From: Bifidobacterium parmae
GTDB lineage: Bacteria; Actinomycetota; Actinomycetes; Actinomycetales; Bifidobacteriaceae
Reading direction: 5' to 3'
Length of the DNA: 64,000 bases
NCBI RefSeq assembly: GCF_002860365.1
Contig: NZ_NMWT01000028.1
Location: 248,001 to 312,000 of the forward strand
Numbering within the stretch: the stretch's first letter is position 1; each line of letters begins with the position of its first letter. Position numbers and translations under genes: made by a program. Under the pieces are notes generated by a model. It had not been told where the DNA came from, ran no database searches, and worked only from the letters and a program-made list of their open reading frames with translations. Shown piece by piece: positions 26,838-37,528 of the stretch.

Positions 26838-28280
26838 TCACTCCTTGGCTTGTGTTGTCGTGTCCGCGGCCCTGCCGTCGGCGTCGTCATCGGACGCCTT
26901 GGACTGCCGCTCGCCGTCTCCGGCGTTGCCATCTTCCTCGCGCCCCTCGACGTGGGCGGGCTCCACCACGATGGTGGACACCTTCTTGCGCCGGCCGGCG
27001 GAGTCGACGGCGGTGAGCCTCAATCCGCGGGTCACGGCGGAGGCCCCGACGATCGGCACGCGGCCGAGCAGCTTGGTGAGCAGCCCGTAGACGGTGTCGA
27101 CGTCGTCCTCGTCGATGTCGATCTCGAAGATCTCCTCCAGGTCGGCGATGGGCGTGCGCGCCGGCATCCGCCATCTGCGGTCGCCGATCCGCTCCGGCTC
27201 CTCGCGCTGCGTGCGGTCGTGCTCGTCCTCGAGTTCGCCGACGATCTGCTCGATGGCGTCCTCGATGGTGACGAGTCCGGCGATGCCGCCGTATTCGTCG
27301 ACGACGACGGCGACGTGCTGCCGGGAGCGCTGCATCTGGTGGAACAGGTCGTCGACCGGCTTGGATTCGGGCACGAGCATCGGGTCGCGCACGATGGATG
27401 CGACGGCGCGGTCGAGCGCCGCCGGATTGAACGCGGTGGCGCGCACGGCGTCCTTGAGGTAGGCGACGCCGATGAGGTCGTCGACGTCGTCGCCGATGAC
27501 GGGCACGCGGGAGAAGCCGGAACGCGAGCACAGCTTGAGCATCGCCTCGAGCGTCGCGTCCTTCTCGATGCAGATCATGTCGGTGCGCGGCACCATGATC
27601 TCGCGGGTCAGCGTGTCGGACAGGGTGAGCACGTTGCGCAGCATCTCGGAGACCTCGGGGTCGAAGTCGTTCGACTCGACGAGACGGTCGATGGTGGCGC
27701 GCCCCTGCTCCTGCTGGATCTTCTCCAGCTCCTCGTCGTCGGACAGCTCCTGCGCGCGGCGGCGGCCCTCGCGCGCCGCGCCGAAGCGCAGGAACGGCGT
27801 GAGCCTCACGGCCGCGGCGACGAGACGGGAGTGTTCGATCATGATGTCGGCGGGCTTGATCGCGCCGGTCTCGCGTGGGCGGACGAACACGCTGACCACG
27901 GCGACGATGATGGCGACGACGGATCCGATGACGAGCGCGAGCCACACGCGGGAATCCCACAATCCGGCGACGATGGCGACGAGCACGCCGACGAGCACGT
28001 TGCTGGCGATGCGGAAGAACGCGCATGCGCCGGCGGTCACGTACCGGTCGGCGATGAGCCGCTGCACGCGGTGGATGCGGTCGACGCGCTTCATGCGGCT
28101 GAACTGGGTGAGCTCGCCGTCGGTCTGCGCCTCCAGCACGAGGTTGTTGAGGCTGGCGCGCGTGACCCTGCCGACCGCGCCTTCGGCGGCGGCGAGGGAC
28201 AGGGACAGCCACACCATCAGCGCGGCGACGATGACGAGCGCGGCGGTGACCGCGATCAGGGTCTGTTGGGAATACTCCAT
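26838..28280 (-). CDS. CNNM/CorC-HlyC family membrane protein with CBS pair
   Basis: This 480-residue protein has an N-terminal CNNM (DUF21) domain of about four membrane helices (residues 5-195), two CBS domains (about 225-350, with [20 protein letters not shown] and [20 protein letters not shown]) and a C-terminal CorC_HlyC domain. An acidic, disordered tail (about 450-480) follows. The family is implicated in Mg2+ or other cation export and is often mislabelled haemolysin. The start at 28280 has GAAGGA upstream. Its place between ybeY and era is conserved in actinomycetes. Confidence 0.92.
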   Translation of the reverse strand: MEYSQQTLIAVTAALVIVAALMVWLSLSLAAAEGAVGRVTRASLNNLVLEAQTDGELTQFSRMKRVDRIHRVQRLIADRYVTAGACAFFRIASNVLVGVLVAIVAGLWDSRVWLALVIGSVVAIIVAVVSVFVRPRETGAIKPADIMIEHSRLVAAAVRLTPFLRFGAAREGRRRAQELSDDEELEKIQQEQGRATIDRLVESNDFDPEVSEMLRNVLTLSDTLTREIMVPRTDMICIEKDATLEAMLKLCSRSGFSRVPVIGDDVDDLIGVAYLKDAVRATAFNPAALDRAVASIVRDPMLVPESKPVDDLFHQMQRSRQHVAVVVDEYGGIAGLVTIEDAIEQIVGELEDEHDRTQREEPERIGDRRWRMPARTPIADLEEIFEIDIDEDDVDTVYGLLTKLLGRVPIVGASAVTRGLRLTAVDSAGRRKKVSTIVVEPAHVEGREEDGNAGDGERQSKASDDDADGRAADTTTQAKE

Positions 28281-28315
28281 CGGTGTTGCGTTTCCTTCGT
28301 GTCGACTGGCGGCGG

Positions 28316-28861
28316 TCAGTGGGTAATCTGGCGGCCGGAGCCGTGCTGCGCGTCGTAGGCGGCGAGCGCGTCCGCGCTGCCGGCGGGCAGCTCGACGGGC
28401 GAGCCGAGGTCGTGGCGCACGGCGATGAACGTGAGCAGCAGCTGGCGTTGCAGGCCGAACATCTGGCGTTCTTGCTGCGGGTTCACGTGGTCGTAGCCGA
28501 GCAGGTGGAGGATGCCGTGGATGGTCAGGAGCATCATCTCCTGGAGTACGCCGTGTCCGGCGGCCGCGGCCTGTTGGGCGGCGACCCACGGGCAGATGAC
28601 GATGTCGCCGAGCACGCCTTCGGTCACGGTCTTGCCGTCGCCGGGGCGCAGCTCGTCCATCGGGAAGCTCATCACGTCGGTGGGGCCTTCGAGGTTCATC
28701 CAGTGCTCGTGCATCTCGGCGATGGGCTCCGGGTCGACGAACAGGATCGTCAGGTCGGACTGGGTGCTCACGCGCATCTGGTCGAGGACCCATACGCCGA
28801 GGTCGGAGAAGAGTTTCGGGTCGATGGTCCATACGGTCTCGTTGGAGACGTCAACGCTCAT
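28316..28861 (-). CDS. ybeY: Endoribonuclease YbeY
   Basis: This 181-residue Zn-dependent enzyme matures the 3' end of 16S rRNA and takes part in ribosome quality control. It shows [13 protein letters not shown] and the metal motif [13 protein letters not shown]-terminal extension of about 25 residues is not conserved. Its start overlaps the phoH end by 11 bp; AAAGGA lies 12 bp upstream inside phoH. Confidence 0.96.
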   Translation of the reverse strand: MSVDVSNETVWTIDPKLFSDLGVWVLDQMRVSTQSDLTILFVDPEPIAEMHEHWMNLEGPTDVMSFPMDELRPGDGKTVTEGVLGDIVICPWVAAQQAAAAGHGVLQEMMLLTIHGILHLLGYDHVNPQQERQMFGLQRQLLLTFIAVRHDLGSPVELPAGSADALAAYDAQHGSGRQITH

Positions 28862-30032
28862 CGGTGTCGGTGTCCTTTCGTTCGTTCGTCGCGCCGTCCG
28901 CCGCGGCGGCGGCCTCGGTCTTCGCGCCATTCGCGCCTCTCGCGCCGTTCGCCCGCGAGATGCGTCTGTGGTCGCCGTCCATTCCCTCGTGGCGGTTGTA
29001 TGCCTCGACGATCTGGCCGACGAGGCGGTGGCGCACCACGTCCTCGGCCTTCAGATGCACGAACGCGATGTCCTTGATGCCGCCGAGGATGCGTTCGATG
29101 GTGGCGAGTCCGGATCGCGGCACGGTGAGGTCGACCTGGGTGATGTCGCCGGTGATGACCATCTTCGTGTTGAATCCGAGGCGGGTGAGGAACATCTTCA
29201 TCTGCTGTTCGGTGGTGTTCTGCGCCTCGTCGAGGATGACGTAGGCGTCGTTGAGGGTGCGTCCGCGCATGTAGGCGAGCGGCGCGACCTCGATGGTGTT
29301 GTCGTCCATGAGCCGTCTGAGCTGGTCGGCTCCGAGCATGTCGCCGAGCGCGTCGTACAGGGGGCGCAGGTACGGGTCGACCTTGTCGTTGAGGGTGCCG
29401 GGCAGGAAGCCGAGGCTCTCCCCCGCCTCGACGGCGGGACGCGTGAGGATGATGCGGCGCACCTGGCGGTCCTGGAAGGCGCGCACCGCCTTGGCGACGG
29501 CGAGGTAGGTCTTGCCGGTGCCGGCCGGGCCGATGCCGAACGTGATGGTGTGCGATTCGATGGCGGCCGTATAGGCGGCCTGTCCGGGGGTCTTGGCGCG
29601 TACCGGATTGCCGTTCGCGTAGGTGATGACGCCGGGCACGGCGGGCCTGCGGCGGCCGCCTTCGCCGCGGCGGCTCCTCGTCGACGCGGCTTCGACGCGT
29701 TGCAGCGTCTCGACCTCGCGGCCGTGGCCCGGGTGCGTGGCGCGCGTGCGGTTGTCGAGCACGTCCTGGTCGATCATGCGCCGCACGGTGTCGGCGTCCA
29801 TGGGCGCCGTGTGGGCGGCTTCGATGATCGTGTTGACGAGTTCCTCGGCCTTCGACGCGTCGGTCTCGGTCTGTTTGGAGCGCGAGACGATGGCCACGCG
29901 GTTGCCGCGCACGATGATCGTCAGTTCGGGGAACGCCTTCTCTATCTCGCGGATCACCTCGTCCACGGGACCGAGCACGGCCACCGGGTCGAGCTGGGTG
30001 GGGATGGTGATGGTGCGTGTTGTGGTCGCCAC
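28851..30032 (-). CDS. phoH: PhoH-family ATPase
   Basis: This 393-residue P-loop ATPase (YbeZ/PhoH type) has a helical N-terminal region (1-110), then the core: [16 protein letters not shown] (Walker A), [40 protein letters not shown] (Walker B) and [13 protein letters not shown]. It partners with YbeY in RNA metabolism, consistent with the overlap of the two genes. The start is a GTG at 30032 with AAAGGAATCC just before it. The last 40 residues are Ala/Asp/Arg-rich and probably disordered. Confidence 0.95.
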   Translation of the reverse strand: MATTTRTITIPTQLDPVAVLGPVDEVIREIEKAFPELTIIVRGNRVAIVSRSKQTETDASKAEELVNTIIEAAHTAPMDADTVRRMIDQDVLDNRTRATHPGHGREVETLQRVEAASTRSRRGEGGRRRPAVPGVITYANGNPVRAKTPGQAAYTAAIESHTITFGIGPAGTGKTYLAVAKAVRAFQDRQVRRIILTRPAVEAGESLGFLPGTLNDKVDPYLRPLYDALGDMLGADQLRRLMDDNTIEVAPLAYMRGRTLNDAYVILDEAQNTTEQQMKMFLTRLGFNTKMVITGDITQVDLTVPRSGLATIERILGGIKDIAFVHLKAEDVVRHRLVGQIVEAYNRHEGMDGDHRRISRANGARGANGAKTEAAAAADGATNERKDTDTDER

Positions 30033-30120
30033 GGATTCCTTTCCTGGAATATGGAGCGTTCGTCGGAGGGCGGGGCCTCCCGTCCGGCCGTCCGCCGGCG
30101 CGGGCCGTCCCGCTTGCCCG

Positions 30121-30459
30121 CTACTCGTCGAGCTTCTCGCCCGTCATCACGTGCGCGTGCACGTGGAAGACGGTCTGGCCGGCGTCGAGCCCGGTGTTGA
30201 ACACGAGGCGGAACGCGCCGTGGAAGGCGTCGTCGGCGATGTGCTGGGCGACTTCGACGATGTGCGCGAGCTCGGCGGGGTCGGCGGCTGCGAGTTCGGC
30301 GACGTTCGCGTAATGCTTCTTCGGCACGACCAGCACGTGGACCTTGGCCTTGGGGTTGATGTCCTTGAAGGCGTATGTGGTGTCGTCCTCGTAGACCTTG
30401 GAGCTGGGGATGTCCCCGGCGATGATCTTGCAGAACAGGCAGTCGTCCGATGCGCTCAT
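30121..30459 (-). CDS. HIT-family nucleotide-binding hydrolase
   Basis: This 112-residue histidine-triad protein shows the N-terminal zinc-type cysteines [15 protein letters not shown] and the triad FHVHAHVM near the C-terminus. HIT (Hint-branch) proteins hydrolyse purine nucleoside phosphoramidates; the exact substrate is unknown. The start at 30459 has AAGGAG at good spacing. It lies between rsmE and phoH. Confidence 0.93.
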   Translation of the reverse strand: MSASDDCLFCKIIAGDIPSSKVYEDDTTYAFKDINPKAKVHVLVVPKKHYANVAELAAADPAELAHIVEVAQHIADDAFHGAFRLVFNTGLDAGQTVFHVHAHVMTGEKLDE

Positions 30460-30571
30460 GATTGCTCCTTCATGCGGGCCGCGCGGCTTGGGGGCGCGCG
30501 GCCATGGTTTCCGCACCCAGCTTAGCGCGTCCCGTCACCCGCCCTCCGCATGCCGCCGGCCTCCTTCCGCC

Positions 30572-31369
30572 CTACGCGAAGCGTCCCAGGGCGCGGCTGA
30601 GCAGGGACAGGGCCACGGGCCCCGCGGCGGACGCCCTGAGGATGTTCGAGCCGAGCACGACGCTGTGCGCGCCCGCCCCGGTGAACGCGGCGACCTCGTC
30701 CTCGCTGATGCCGCCCTCGGGGCCGACCACCACGTAGACGGTGCGGGCCTTGGCGTCCTCGAGGCAGCGGTCCATAAGCTCGGACACGAGCCCCTCCACC
30801 GACGTCCACGTGTCGGTGGCGTCCTGGTGGAGCACGACGACCAGGTCGCCGTGCACGTTGGCGCGCAGGCACATGGCGACGATCTGCTTCGAGGAGACGC
30901 ACTCCCCCAGTCCGGGCCGCCACGCGCGACGGGACTGTTCGGTGGCCGCGTCCAGCGTGGTCCGCCATTTGCGGTCGGTGCGGCCGGTCTTCCATTTGGC
31001 GATGGAACGGTCCGCCTGCCAGGGGATCACCTCGTCGACGCCGATCTGCGTGGCCATGTCGACGGCCTGCTCGTCGTGCCCGTTCTTCGCGAGCGCCTGC
31101 ACGAGCGCGAGGCGGGTCACGGGCGCGGGCTCGCGCACGAACTCGCGCACCTCGGCGACGCCGTTGTCCGGGTCGTCGAGCACCGCGGTGACGCGCAGAC
31201 CCCGGCCGTCGGACAACTGGAGCTCGTCGCCGGCCTTGAGGCGCATCGACTGCACCGCATGCCGTCTGACCTGCGCGGGCAGCGTGAGCTTCCACCCGGC
31301 GTTGAGCTCGTCCGAATTCACGGGGACGTCGTCATGGTCGGAATCCAAGAGGAACAGGGCTTTCGTCAT
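30572..31369 (-). CDS. rsmE: 16S rRNA (uracil1498-N3)-methyltransferase
   Basis: This 265-residue SPOUT-fold enzyme methylates U1498 in 16S rRNA. The N-terminal RNA-binding part includes VRRHAVQSMRLKAGDELQLS; the C-terminal knot shows VVVGPEGGISEDEVAAF and VVLGSNILRASAAGP. A central insertion (VVVLHQDATDTWTSVEGLVS) is part of the family. A GTG two codons before the chosen ATG is possible. It is first of a minus-strand group of RNA genes ending with era. Confidence 0.94.
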   Translation of the reverse strand: MTKALFLLDSDHDDVPVNSDELNAGWKLTLPAQVRRHAVQSMRLKAGDELQLSDGRGLRVTAVLDDPDNGVAEVREFVREPAPVTRLALVQALAKNGHDEQAVDMATQIGVDEVIPWQADRSIAKWKTGRTDRKWRTTLDAATEQSRRAWRPGLGECVSSKQIVAMCLRANVHGDLVVVLHQDATDTWTSVEGLVSELMDRCLEDAKARTVYVVVGPEGGISEDEVAAFTGAGAHSVVLGSNILRASAAGPVALSLLSRALGRFA

Positions 31370-31408
31370 GCCCACAAGGCTATCAGCCTCACCGCGACAC
31401 GCCGGTGA

Positions 31409-31436
31409 TTGCGCAAGCCTGGAAACCGTGTATTGT
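31409..31436 (+). promoter_or_regulatory. Probable sigma70-type promoter of tRNA-Leu
   Basis: TTGCGC (31409-31414), a 16-bp spacer, then TATTGT (31431-31436). The predicted start about 7 bp on leaves a roughly 27-nt 5' leader before the tRNA. Confidence 0.5.
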
Positions 31437-31469
31437 AATCACTCGTTGCTTCACAGCGACAACGCACCT

Positions 31470-31561
31470 GCCCGGGTGGCGGAATGGTAGACGCGCTAGC
31501 TTGAGGTGCTAGTGCCTATTTTTTAACGGGCGTACGGGTTCAAGTCCCGTCTCGGGCACCA
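31470..31561 (+). tRNA. tRNA-Leu (anticodon GAG)
   Basis: Acceptor arms GCCCGGG and CTCGGGC pair (one G-U) with an A discriminator and a genome-encoded CCA. The anticodon arm CTAGC-TTGAGGT-GCTAG gives GAG, reading CUC/CUU leucine codons. A long variable arm marks the class II tRNA-Leu, and the T-arm ACGGG-TTCAAGT-CCCGT is canonical. Confidence 0.96.
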
Positions 31562-31564
31562 ACG

Positions 31565-31590
31565 AAAACCCCTTGGAGACAAGGGGTTTT
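31565..31590 (+). terminator. Intrinsic terminator of tRNA-Leu
   Basis: AAAACCCCTT and AAGGGGTTTT form a 10-bp stem with a GGAGAC loop, ending in TTTTCTTGT. It starts 3 bp past the tRNA CCA. Confidence 0.88.
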
Positions 31591-31672
31591 CTTGTATCTG
31601 CATGCAAGTCGTCCCCGCATCCCGGCGATGCGGCCCGCCACACTCATCACATCATCACAGGAGGCACCCGCC

Positions 31673-32539
31673 ATGCGTTTCGTCCATCTGGAATCCATCG
31701 ACGACGAACGCGTGTCCGCCTACGTCAATCTCACGGAGATCCAGCTGCGCAACCGTCTCGAACCGGCCAAGGGCCTGTTCATCGCCGAATCGCCGAAGGT
31801 GATCGACCGAGCGTTGGCGGCGGGGCGCGAACCCATCTCCCTGCTCGTCGAGGAGCCGTGGATCGAGGGCATGGCCGACACGTTCGACGCCATCGACGCG
31901 CGGTGGGGCGCGGACGTCCCCGTCTACGTCGCCTCCCCCGAACAGCTGAGGCGTCTCACCGGCTACCGTCTGCACCGCGGCGCGCTGGCGGCGATGCGCC
32001 GCTGGCCGCTGCCCTCCGTCGCCGACGTCTGCCGGGACGCGCGCCGCGTCGCCGTGATGGAGAACATCGTCGACCATACAAACGTCGGCGCGCTGATGCG
32101 CTCCGCGGCCGCGCTCGACGTGGACGCCGTGCTCGTCACCCCCTCCTGCGGCGACCCCCTGTACCGCCGCGCGGCCCGCGTGTCGATGGGCACCGTCTTC
32201 CAGATCCCGTGGACGCGCATCGGCGGCGAGGACAAGCGCTACTGGCCGTTCCAGGGCATCGACGAGCTGAAGTCCCTCGGATTCACCACCGTCGCGATGG
32301 CGTTGGAGGACGATTCGATCAGCCTCGACGAACTGACGCGCCGTCTCCACGCCGACGCCTCCGACCCCGACCGCATCGACCGCCTCGCGCTCATCTTCGG
32401 CACCGAAGGCGACGGGCTGTCGCGCCACACCATCGCCCGCGCCGATCTGACGGTGAAGATCCCGATGAGCCACGACGTCGACTCGCTCAACGTGGCCGCC
32501 TCCAGCGCCGTCGCCTTCTACGCCACGCGCATGCGCTGA
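31673..32539 (+). CDS. TrmH/SpoU-family RNA 2'-O-methyltransferase
   Basis: This 288-residue SPOUT methyltransferase has an N-terminal substrate-binding domain (residues 1-105, with LEPAKGLFIAESPKVIDRAL), then the knot: VAVMENIVDHTNVGALMRSA, LALIFGTEGDGLSRHTI and IPMSHDVDSLNVAASSAVAF. These are the three SpoU motifs. The target rRNA or tRNA position is unknown. AGGAGG lies 8 bp before the ATG. It follows tRNA-Leu but is separated from it by a terminator. Confidence 0.9.
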   Translation: MRFVHLESIDDERVSAYVNLTEIQLRNRLEPAKGLFIAESPKVIDRALAAGREPISLLVEEPWIEGMADTFDAIDARWGADVPVYVASPEQLRRLTGYRLHRGALAAMRRWPLPSVADVCRDARRVAVMENIVDHTNVGALMRSAAALDVDAVLVTPSCGDPLYRRAARVSMGTVFQIPWTRIGGEDKRYWPFQGIDELKSLGFTTVAMALEDDSISLDELTRRLHADASDPDRIDRLALIFGTEGDGLSRHTIARADLTVKIPMSHDVDSLNVAASSAVAFYATRMR

Positions 32540-32681
32540 CGCGACGCGCTGGACACGATTCGGGCGTGTCGCGGTTTTTGTGCAATCATTGTCATTGTGA
32601 GTCCGGAGCGAGGAAGCCCGGGCCCGAACCCGAGCGCGGCGCCGAAGGGCGCTGTTGGTTGTTGAGAGGAGCAACACGACA

Positions 32682-33929
32682 ATGGCCAAGAACAAGCAGA
32701 AGATTCTGTCGATAGTGTTGGCGGGCGGCGAGGGCACCCGACTGATGCCGTTGACTCGCGACCGCGCGAAGCCGGCCGTCCCGTTCGGCGGCGTGTTCCG
32801 CCTCATCGACTTCCCGCTGTCCAACCTGGTGAACTCCGACTACCGCCACATCGTCGTGCTCACCCAGTACAAGTCGCACTCGCTGGACCGTCACATCTCC
32901 CAGATGTGGCGCTTCTCCTCGCTGCTCGGCAACTACGTCTCCCCGGTCCCCGCGCAGCAGCGTCTCGGCAAGCACTGGTACCTGGGCTCCGCGGACGCCA
33001 TCTACCAGACCATCAACATCATCGAGGACGTCCAGCCGGACATCGTCGTGATCGTCGGCGCCGACCACGTCTACCGCATGGACTTCGGCCAGATGGTCGA
33101 GCAGCACATCGAGTCCGGCGCGGAGTTCACCGTGGCCGGCATCCGCCAGCCGATCGAACAGTCGAAGCAGTTCGGCGTGATCGACGTCGACCCGAACCAC
33201 CCGAACCAGATTAAGAGCTTCCTGGAGAAGCCGGAGACCTGCGCGGGCCTTCCGGACGACCCGAACTCGTTCCTCGCCTCCATGGGCAACTACGTGGCCA
33301 ACACGGACGCCCTGTTCGACGCGCTCGCCAAGGACGAGAAGAACGAGAACACGAAGCACGACATGGGCGGCGACATCGCCCCGTACTTCGCCGCGCGCGG
33401 CGAGGCCGGCGTGTACGACTTCAACTCGAACGAGATCCCGGGCTCGACGCCCACCGACCACGCCTACTGGCGCGACGTGGGTACGATCAAGCAGTTCTAC
33501 GACGCGCACATGGACCTGATCGCCTACGTGCCCGAGTTCAACCTGTACAACCAGGCCTGGCCGATCTACACGAACTCCGGCACCCTGCCGCCGGCCAAGT
33601 TCGTGCACGCCGGCCGCGACCGTCTCGGCCACGCGACCGATTCGATCGTCTCCCCCGGTGTGATCGTCTCCGGCGGCGAGGTGCATCACTCCGTGCTGTC
33701 GCCGAACGTGCGCATCCACTCGTGGGCTCAGGTCGTGGACTCCGTGCTGTTCGACGGCGTCGTCGTGAACCGTCGCGCTCGCGTGTACAAGGCCATCCTC
33801 GACAAGAACGTCGTGCTCACCGAGAACTCGACGGTCGGCATCGACACCGAGCATGATCTCGCCCGTGGCTTCACCGTCACGCCCGAGGGCATCACCGTCG
33901 TCCCGAAGAACACCATCGTCGACGACTGA
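32682..33929 (+). CDS. glgC: Glucose-1-phosphate adenylyltransferase
   Basis: This 415-residue enzyme makes ADP-glucose for glycogen. It shows the nucleotide-binding [20 protein letters not shown] and [19 protein letters not shown], the [13 protein letters not shown] catalytic Asp region and the C-terminal left-handed beta-helix with a hexapeptide pattern ([20 protein letters not shown]). The ribosome-binding site is GAGAGGAG. A strong hairpin follows, so it is probably monocistronic. Allosteric control by sugar phosphates is usual for the family. Confidence 0.96.
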   Translation: MAKNKQKILSIVLAGGEGTRLMPLTRDRAKPAVPFGGVFRLIDFPLSNLVNSDYRHIVVLTQYKSHSLDRHISQMWRFSSLLGNYVSPVPAQQRLGKHWYLGSADAIYQTINIIEDVQPDIVVIVGADHVYRMDFGQMVEQHIESGAEFTVAGIRQPIEQSKQFGVIDVDPNHPNQIKSFLEKPETCAGLPDDPNSFLASMGNYVANTDALFDALAKDEKNENTKHDMGGDIAPYFAARGEAGVYDFNSNEIPGSTPTDHAYWRDVGTIKQFYDAHMDLIAYVPEFNLYNQAWPIYTNSGTLPPAKFVHAGRDRLGHATDSIVSPGVIVSGGEVHHSVLSPNVRIHSWAQVVDSVLFDGVVVNRRARVYKAILDKNVVLTENSTVGIDTEHDLARGFTVTPEGITVVPKNTIVDD

Positions 33930-33951
33930 CGGTCCTTCCAAAGACGCAAAG

Positions 33952-33986
33952 GAGGCCCCGAACCGGTTCCCGGTTCGGGGCCTCCC
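33952..33986. terminator. Terminator hairpin between glgC and sufT
   Basis: A perfect 16-bp stem (outer arm GGAGGCCCCGAACCGG, 33952-33967 with 33971-33986) with a 3-nt TTC loop, 22 bp past glgC and between convergent genes. It probably serves both directions. Confidence 0.8.
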
Positions 33987-34029
33987 CGTATTCCGGCCGG
34001 CGGGCCGGAGTCGGCAGTTCAAATCAGGA

Positions 34030-34620
34030 TCAGTACTTCGGCAGGTTGTCGAAGTTGAAGCCGAGGGCGGCGAGCTGCTCGCGCCCCTCCGGCGTGATCT
34101 TGTCCATCGTCCAGCGCGGCTGCCACGTCCAGTCGATGCGGAACTCCTCGACGAGGCCGGCAAGCGTGCTCGCGCACTCGTCCTCGATGAGGTCGGTCAG
34201 CGGGCAGGCGGGCGTGGTGAGCGTCATCGTGATGATCGCACGTCCGAGGTCATCGATCTCGATGCCGTAGACGAGACCCAAGTCGATGACGTCGATGCCG
34301 AGCTCCGGATCGATGACCTGGTGCAGCGCCTCGCGCACATCCTCCGCGGTGGCGCGGCCGATGTCGTCGACGAACTTCAGCGGGATGTGGCTGTCGTCCG
34401 ACTCCGCGTCGTCGCCGTGGCCGCATTCGCTCTTCTTGTGGCGTCCGCATGCGCACATCTCGTCGTCGCCGGAGGTCGGCTCGGCGGGATGTCCGTTCGG
34501 GAAGCCCTTGGCGAGGGCCGGGTTGGCCATCACGCGGCGGGCGGCCTCCTCGTCCTGCAGCACGTCGTTCACCGCGTCGAACACGCTGGGCTGGGGTTCG
34601 GGCACGAGATTATCGCTCAT
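34030..34620 (-). CDS. sufT: SufT-type Fe-S assembly factor (DUF59/MIP18) with an N-terminal Cys motif
   Basis: This 196-residue protein has a MIP18/DUF59 domain from about residue 90 (TAEDVREALHQVIDPELGID, LTTPACPLTDLIEDECASTL, ending WTMDKITPEGREQLAALGF), as in SufT proteins that help mature Fe-S proteins. The N-terminal 85 residues are an acidic extension that contains CACGRHKKSECGH (Cys56, Cys58, Cys66, His68), resembling the SEC-C metal motif with one residue shifted. It is last in the suf operon, 99 bp after sufU. The ribosome-binding site is GGAG, 6 bp from the ATG. Confidence 0.9.
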   Translation of the reverse strand: MSDNLVPEPQPSVFDAVNDVLQDEEAARRVMANPALAKGFPNGHPAEPTSGDDEMCACGRHKKSECGHGDDAESDDSHIPLKFVDDIGRATAEDVREALHQVIDPELGIDVIDLGLVYGIEIDDLGRAIITMTLTTPACPLTDLIEDECASTLAGLVEEFRIDWTWQPRWTMDKITPEGREQLAALGFNFDNLPKY

Positions 34621-34719
34621 AGTTCACTCCAAAATCGTCGGGTCGTATCCACTGTACGCGTCGCCCATGGCTTTTCGCCCTCGGCGACGCGTACACGTAT
34701 GGGGAAATATGGGGAGGCG

Positions 34720-35277
34720 TCACCGCTTGGCGGCCAACGCCTTGGCGACGGAATCCTTGAGGCCCTCCCAGGCGAGCAGCGCGCACTTGATGCGCATCGG
34801 ATACTTGGACACGCCTTGGAAGACGATGCCGTCACCGAGCGACTCCTCAAGATCGTCGTCGCCGAGACCCTTGCCTCGCGATTCCATGAGCTTGTGGAAT
34901 GTGTGTTCGAGCTCCATGGCCTCGTCCACGGTCTTGCCGTCGACCAGGTCGACCATGACGGACAGGCTGGCCTGGGAGATGGAGCACCCCTGGCCGTCCC
35001 ACACGACGCGTTCGATGGTGTGCGGCTCCTGGTCGGAGACCTCCACGTGCACGGTCGCCTCGTCGCCGCAGGTCGGGTTGAACTGGTGGGATTCGCCGGG
35101 CGTGCAGTATTCGTGGCTCGCGCGCACCACCGTGTCGCCGGACGCCTGCGCGCCGGCCCCCTCCTTGGTGAGGTCCGCCGCGAAATGCTCCTTGCCGTGC
35201 GGGTTCTTCGCGGCCTCGAGGATGACCTCCTGGTACATCTGCTCGAGGTCGTCGCCGCTCATGCCGTAATCGTTCAT
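34720..35277 (-). CDS. sufU: SufU sulfur-transfer protein
   Basis: This 185-residue NifU-like protein accepts sulfur from SufS by Zn-ligand exchange. The three conserved Cys lie in NPTCGDEATVHVEV (with the Asp that follows), WDGQGCSISQASLS and RIKCALLAWEGL. An insert of about 20 residues (ANPHGKEHFAADLTKEGAGA) follows the first helix. AAGGA precedes the ATG at 35277. It is fifth in the operon, 69 bp after sufS. Confidence 0.95.
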   Translation of the reverse strand: MNDYGMSGDDLEQMYQEVILEAAKNPHGKEHFAADLTKEGAGAQASGDTVVRASHEYCTPGESHQFNPTCGDEATVHVEVSDQEPHTIERVVWDGQGCSISQASLSVMVDLVDGKTVDEAMELEHTFHKLMESRGKGLGDDDLEESLGDGIVFQGVSKYPMRIKCALLAWEGLKDSVAKALAAKR

Positions 35278-35346
35278 AGTTTCCTTATCGTATCGTCCCC
35301 TCGGACAGACGTGGACGGTGCGGAGTCGCGGACTCCGGGCGCCACG

Positions 35347-36618
35347 TCAGGCCCCGAAGAACTTCCGGATGCCCTTCGCCGCCTCAACGAGCGACTGCGC
35401 GTCCTCGACGGTGTTGTACACGCCGGACGAGGCGCGGTTGGAGGCGTACAGGCCGAAGTGGCGGTGCACGGGCTGGGCGCAGTGGTGGCCGACGCGGATG
35501 GCGATGCCCTGCGCGTCGATATACTGGCCGACGTCGTGCGGGTGCACGCCCTTGACGTCGAACGCGACGGTGCCAATGCGGTCCACGTTCTCGCGGGGGC
35601 CGAGGATGCGGATGCCGTCGATGTCGCCGAGCTTGAGCAGTTCGGCGGCGATCGTGCGCTCATGCGCCTCGATGTTCTCGAGTCCGATGTTCATCATCCA
35701 TTCGGCGGCGACGCCGGCGGCCACGATCTGCGCGACCGGCTGCGTGCCGGCCTCGAAGCGGGCCGGCGGCTCCATGTACTGGGCCGGCTGGTCCATCCAC
35801 GCGAGCTCGACCATCGATCCGCCGAAGTTGGCCGGCGGCAGCGCTTCGAGCAGTTCGCGCCTGCCGTACAGGAAGCCGACGCCGGTGGGGCCGTACATCT
35901 TGTGCGCGCTCCACGCGGCGAAGTCGACGTCCAGCGCGTGGAAGTCGACCTTGAGGTGCGGCACCGACTGGCAGGCGTCGAGGATGAACACGGCGCCCAC
36001 GGCGTGCGCGCGGGCGACGATCGGCGCGATGTCGGTGATGGCGCCGGTCGTGTTGCCCACATGCGTGACGGCCACGACCTTCGTGCGTTCGGTGATGACC
36101 TCGTCGAGATCGTCGGTGCGCACGCGGCCGTCCTCGGTCAGGTCGATCCACTTGAACGTGGCGCCGGTGCGGTAGGCGAGCTCCTGGAACGGCAGCAGCA
36201 CCGAATGGTGCTCCGCCTTCGAGACGACGATCTCGTCGCCCGGCTTCAACGCGAAACGCTTGGCGGCCGCTCCCCCACGGCCGAGCGACGCGTTGCCGAA
36301 CGCGGTGGCCAGCAGGTTCAGGCCCGCCGTGGCGCCGCCGGTGACGACGATCTCCTCGTTGCCCTCCTCGGCATTCGCGCCGACGAGACGCGCGACCTTC
36401 GCGCGCGCCTCCTCGAACGCCACCGTGGAACGCGCCGCGAGTTCGTGGGCGCCGCGGTGCACGCCCGCGTTGATCGTGCGGTAGAAGTCGCTCTCCGCGT
36501 CGATCACGCACTGCGGCTTCTGCGAGGTGGCCGCCGAGTCGAGGTACACGAGCGGATGCCCGTGGATCTCCTGGTCCAGAATCGGGAATTCATCCCTGAT
36601 CGCTGCGAAATCAACCAT
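35347..36618 (-). CDS. sufS: Cysteine desulfurase SufS
   Basis: This 423-residue PLP enzyme removes sulfur from cysteine as a persulfide. It has YLDSAATSQKPQCVID near the N-terminus, the PLP Lys240 in AWSAHKMYGPTG and the catalytic Cys380 in VGHHCAQPVHRHFG, all type II desulfurase marks. Of three in-frame ATGs, 36618 (MVDFAAIRDEF) has GGGGGAA at correct spacing; 36624 and 36633 would add 2-5 residues. It follows sufC by 99 bp. Confidence 0.96.
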   Translation of the reverse strand: MVDFAAIRDEFPILDQEIHGHPLVYLDSAATSQKPQCVIDAESDFYRTINAGVHRGAHELAARSTVAFEEARAKVARLVGANAEEGNEEIVVTGGATAGLNLLATAFGNASLGRGGAAAKRFALKPGDEIVVSKAEHHSVLLPFQELAYRTGATFKWIDLTEDGRVRTDDLDEVITERTKVVAVTHVGNTTGAITDIAPIVARAHAVGAVFILDACQSVPHLKVDFHALDVDFAAWSAHKMYGPTGVGFLYGRRELLEALPPANFGGSMVELAWMDQPAQYMEPPARFEAGTQPVAQIVAAGVAAEWMMNIGLENIEAHERTIAAELLKLGDIDGIRILGPRENVDRIGTVAFDVKGVHPHDVGQYIDAQGIAIRVGHHCAQPVHRHFGLYASNRASSGVYNTVEDAQSLVEAAKGIRKFFGA

Positions 36619-36717
36619 TGTCATTTCCCCCATTTCGTGACATTCACATGCGTTCCGCCGACTCCCACGGCTCCGCTGGAACCGTGAAAGCCGGACGGAA
36701 CCGGCTGTCCGCCGATG

Positions 36718-37497
<780 letters not shown>

Positions 37498-37528
37498 TGG
37501 TTCTCCTAACAGTCCGAAAAGTCTTGGG

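Noticed and set aside
33853-36687. A 944-codon open frame on the plus strand
   Set aside because: It lies antisense to sufT, sufU and sufS, which have clear motifs. Long antisense frames are expected at this GC content.
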